In this document: piece by piece, positions 63,869 through 64,000 of the stretch
Layout: each line of letters begins with the position of its first letter
Position numbering within the stretch: position 1 is the stretch's first letter
Source: Pseudomonas sp. AOB-7
Lineage (GTDB): Bacteria; Pseudomonadota; Gammaproteobacteria; Pseudomonadales; Pseudomonadaceae
DNA length: 64,000 bases
Direction of reading: 5' to 3'
NCBI RefSeq assembly: GCF_003696305.1
Contig: NZ_RFFK01000002.1
Location: 248,001-312,000, forward strand
The notes under the pieces: model-generated
What the model saw: the letters and a program-made list of their open reading frames with translations, nothing else
The model's database searches: none
Told to the model about the DNA's origin: nothing
Made by a program: the position numbers and the translations under genes

Positions 63869-64000
63869 TCAGGCGCCTTTGGCCGAGGGCAGCTTGGAGA
63901 CCAGGCGCAGGGACACCGTCAGGCCTTCCAGCTGGTAGTGCGGGCGCAGGAAGAACTTCGAGTTGTAGTAGCCGGGGTTGCCCTCGACTTCCTCGACCAC
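63869..64000 (-). CDS. tssC: T6SS sheath protein TssC, C-terminal end (partial)
   Basis: Only the last 43 residues are in the window; the gene continues beyond its end. The segment (EEVEGNPGYYNSKFFLRPHY, then LEGLTVSLRLVSKLPSA) is the conserved C-terminus of the large contractile-sheath subunit. Being the first visible gene in transcription order, it anchors the order tssC-hcp-tagJ-tssE-tssF-tssG-clpV of H1-type clusters. Confidence 0.92.
   Translation of the reverse strand: MVEEVEGNPGYYNSKFFLRPHYQLEGLTVSLRLVSKLPSAKGA

Overview
The window reads as chromosome of a high-GC Pseudomonas (sensu lato). The signs are OprD and DUF1302 porins, tct genes, a type VI secretion cluster in the H1 order of P. 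aeruginosa, an Hcp very close to P. aeruginosa Hcp1 as I remember it, and ANR-type operators. The species cannot be named from sequence alone. No rRNA, tRNA, CRISPR array, insertion sequence or prophage was seen.

Region 1 (1-16.8 kb) is a low-oxygen island. Five perfect or near-perfect ANR/FNR boxes (TTGAT-N4-ATCAA) lie before a tandem universal stress protein, a divergent hsp20-FNT (formate/nitrite channel) pair, a nine-kilobase operon, and a zinc-ribbon gene of the BCAM0308 type. The operon encodes a cysteine-type formate dehydrogenase, two HydB/HydG-like electron-transfer subunits, an acetyl-CoA synthetase-like enzyme, E1-alpha, E1-beta and E2 of a 2-oxoacid dehydrogenase, and an acyl carrier protein. 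A P1B-type ATPase fused to a hemerythrin domain, a DUF2238 membrane protein and a PfkB-family kinase complete the island. Its content resembles the low-oxygen-activated (lxa) locus known from Burkholderia cenocepacia.

Region 2 (17.1-28.9 kb) is an organic-acid uptake and catabolism locus. A LysR regulator is divergent from a PrpF/GalD-like isomerase, an OprD porin, a TctCBA tripartite tricarboxylate transporter and a D-2-hydroxyacid dehydrogenase. A secreted GlcG/HbpS protein, a DctB/FixL-FixJ two-component pair and a D-serine ammonia-lyase follow. Two copies of CCGTA-N4-TACGG flank the two-component pair and are candidate response-regulator operators.

Region 3 (29-42.4 kb) holds an exported SdsA-like alkylsulfatase, two DUF202 membrane proteins and an acyl-CoA-type catabolic cluster: DUF1329 and DUF1302 envelope proteins, LysR, MFS transporter, acyl-CoA dehydrogenase, acyl-CoA ligase and thiolase. 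Region 4 (42.4-48.0 kb) is housekeeping: a small secreted repeat protein, UDP-glucose dehydrogenase, galU, gorA, a TRIC/UPF0126 membrane protein and two VOC proteins.

Region 5 (48.05-64 kb, all minus strand) is an H1-type T6SS segment that runs off the window. In transcription order it is tssC (3' end only), hcp, tagJ, tssE, tssF, tssG, clpV, vgrG, DUF6484, DUF2169 adaptor, a ketosynthase-like protein lacking its catalytic cysteine, a PAAR-like/GHH nuclease effector (Tse7 type), its presumed immunity protein and a TIGR02270 protein.
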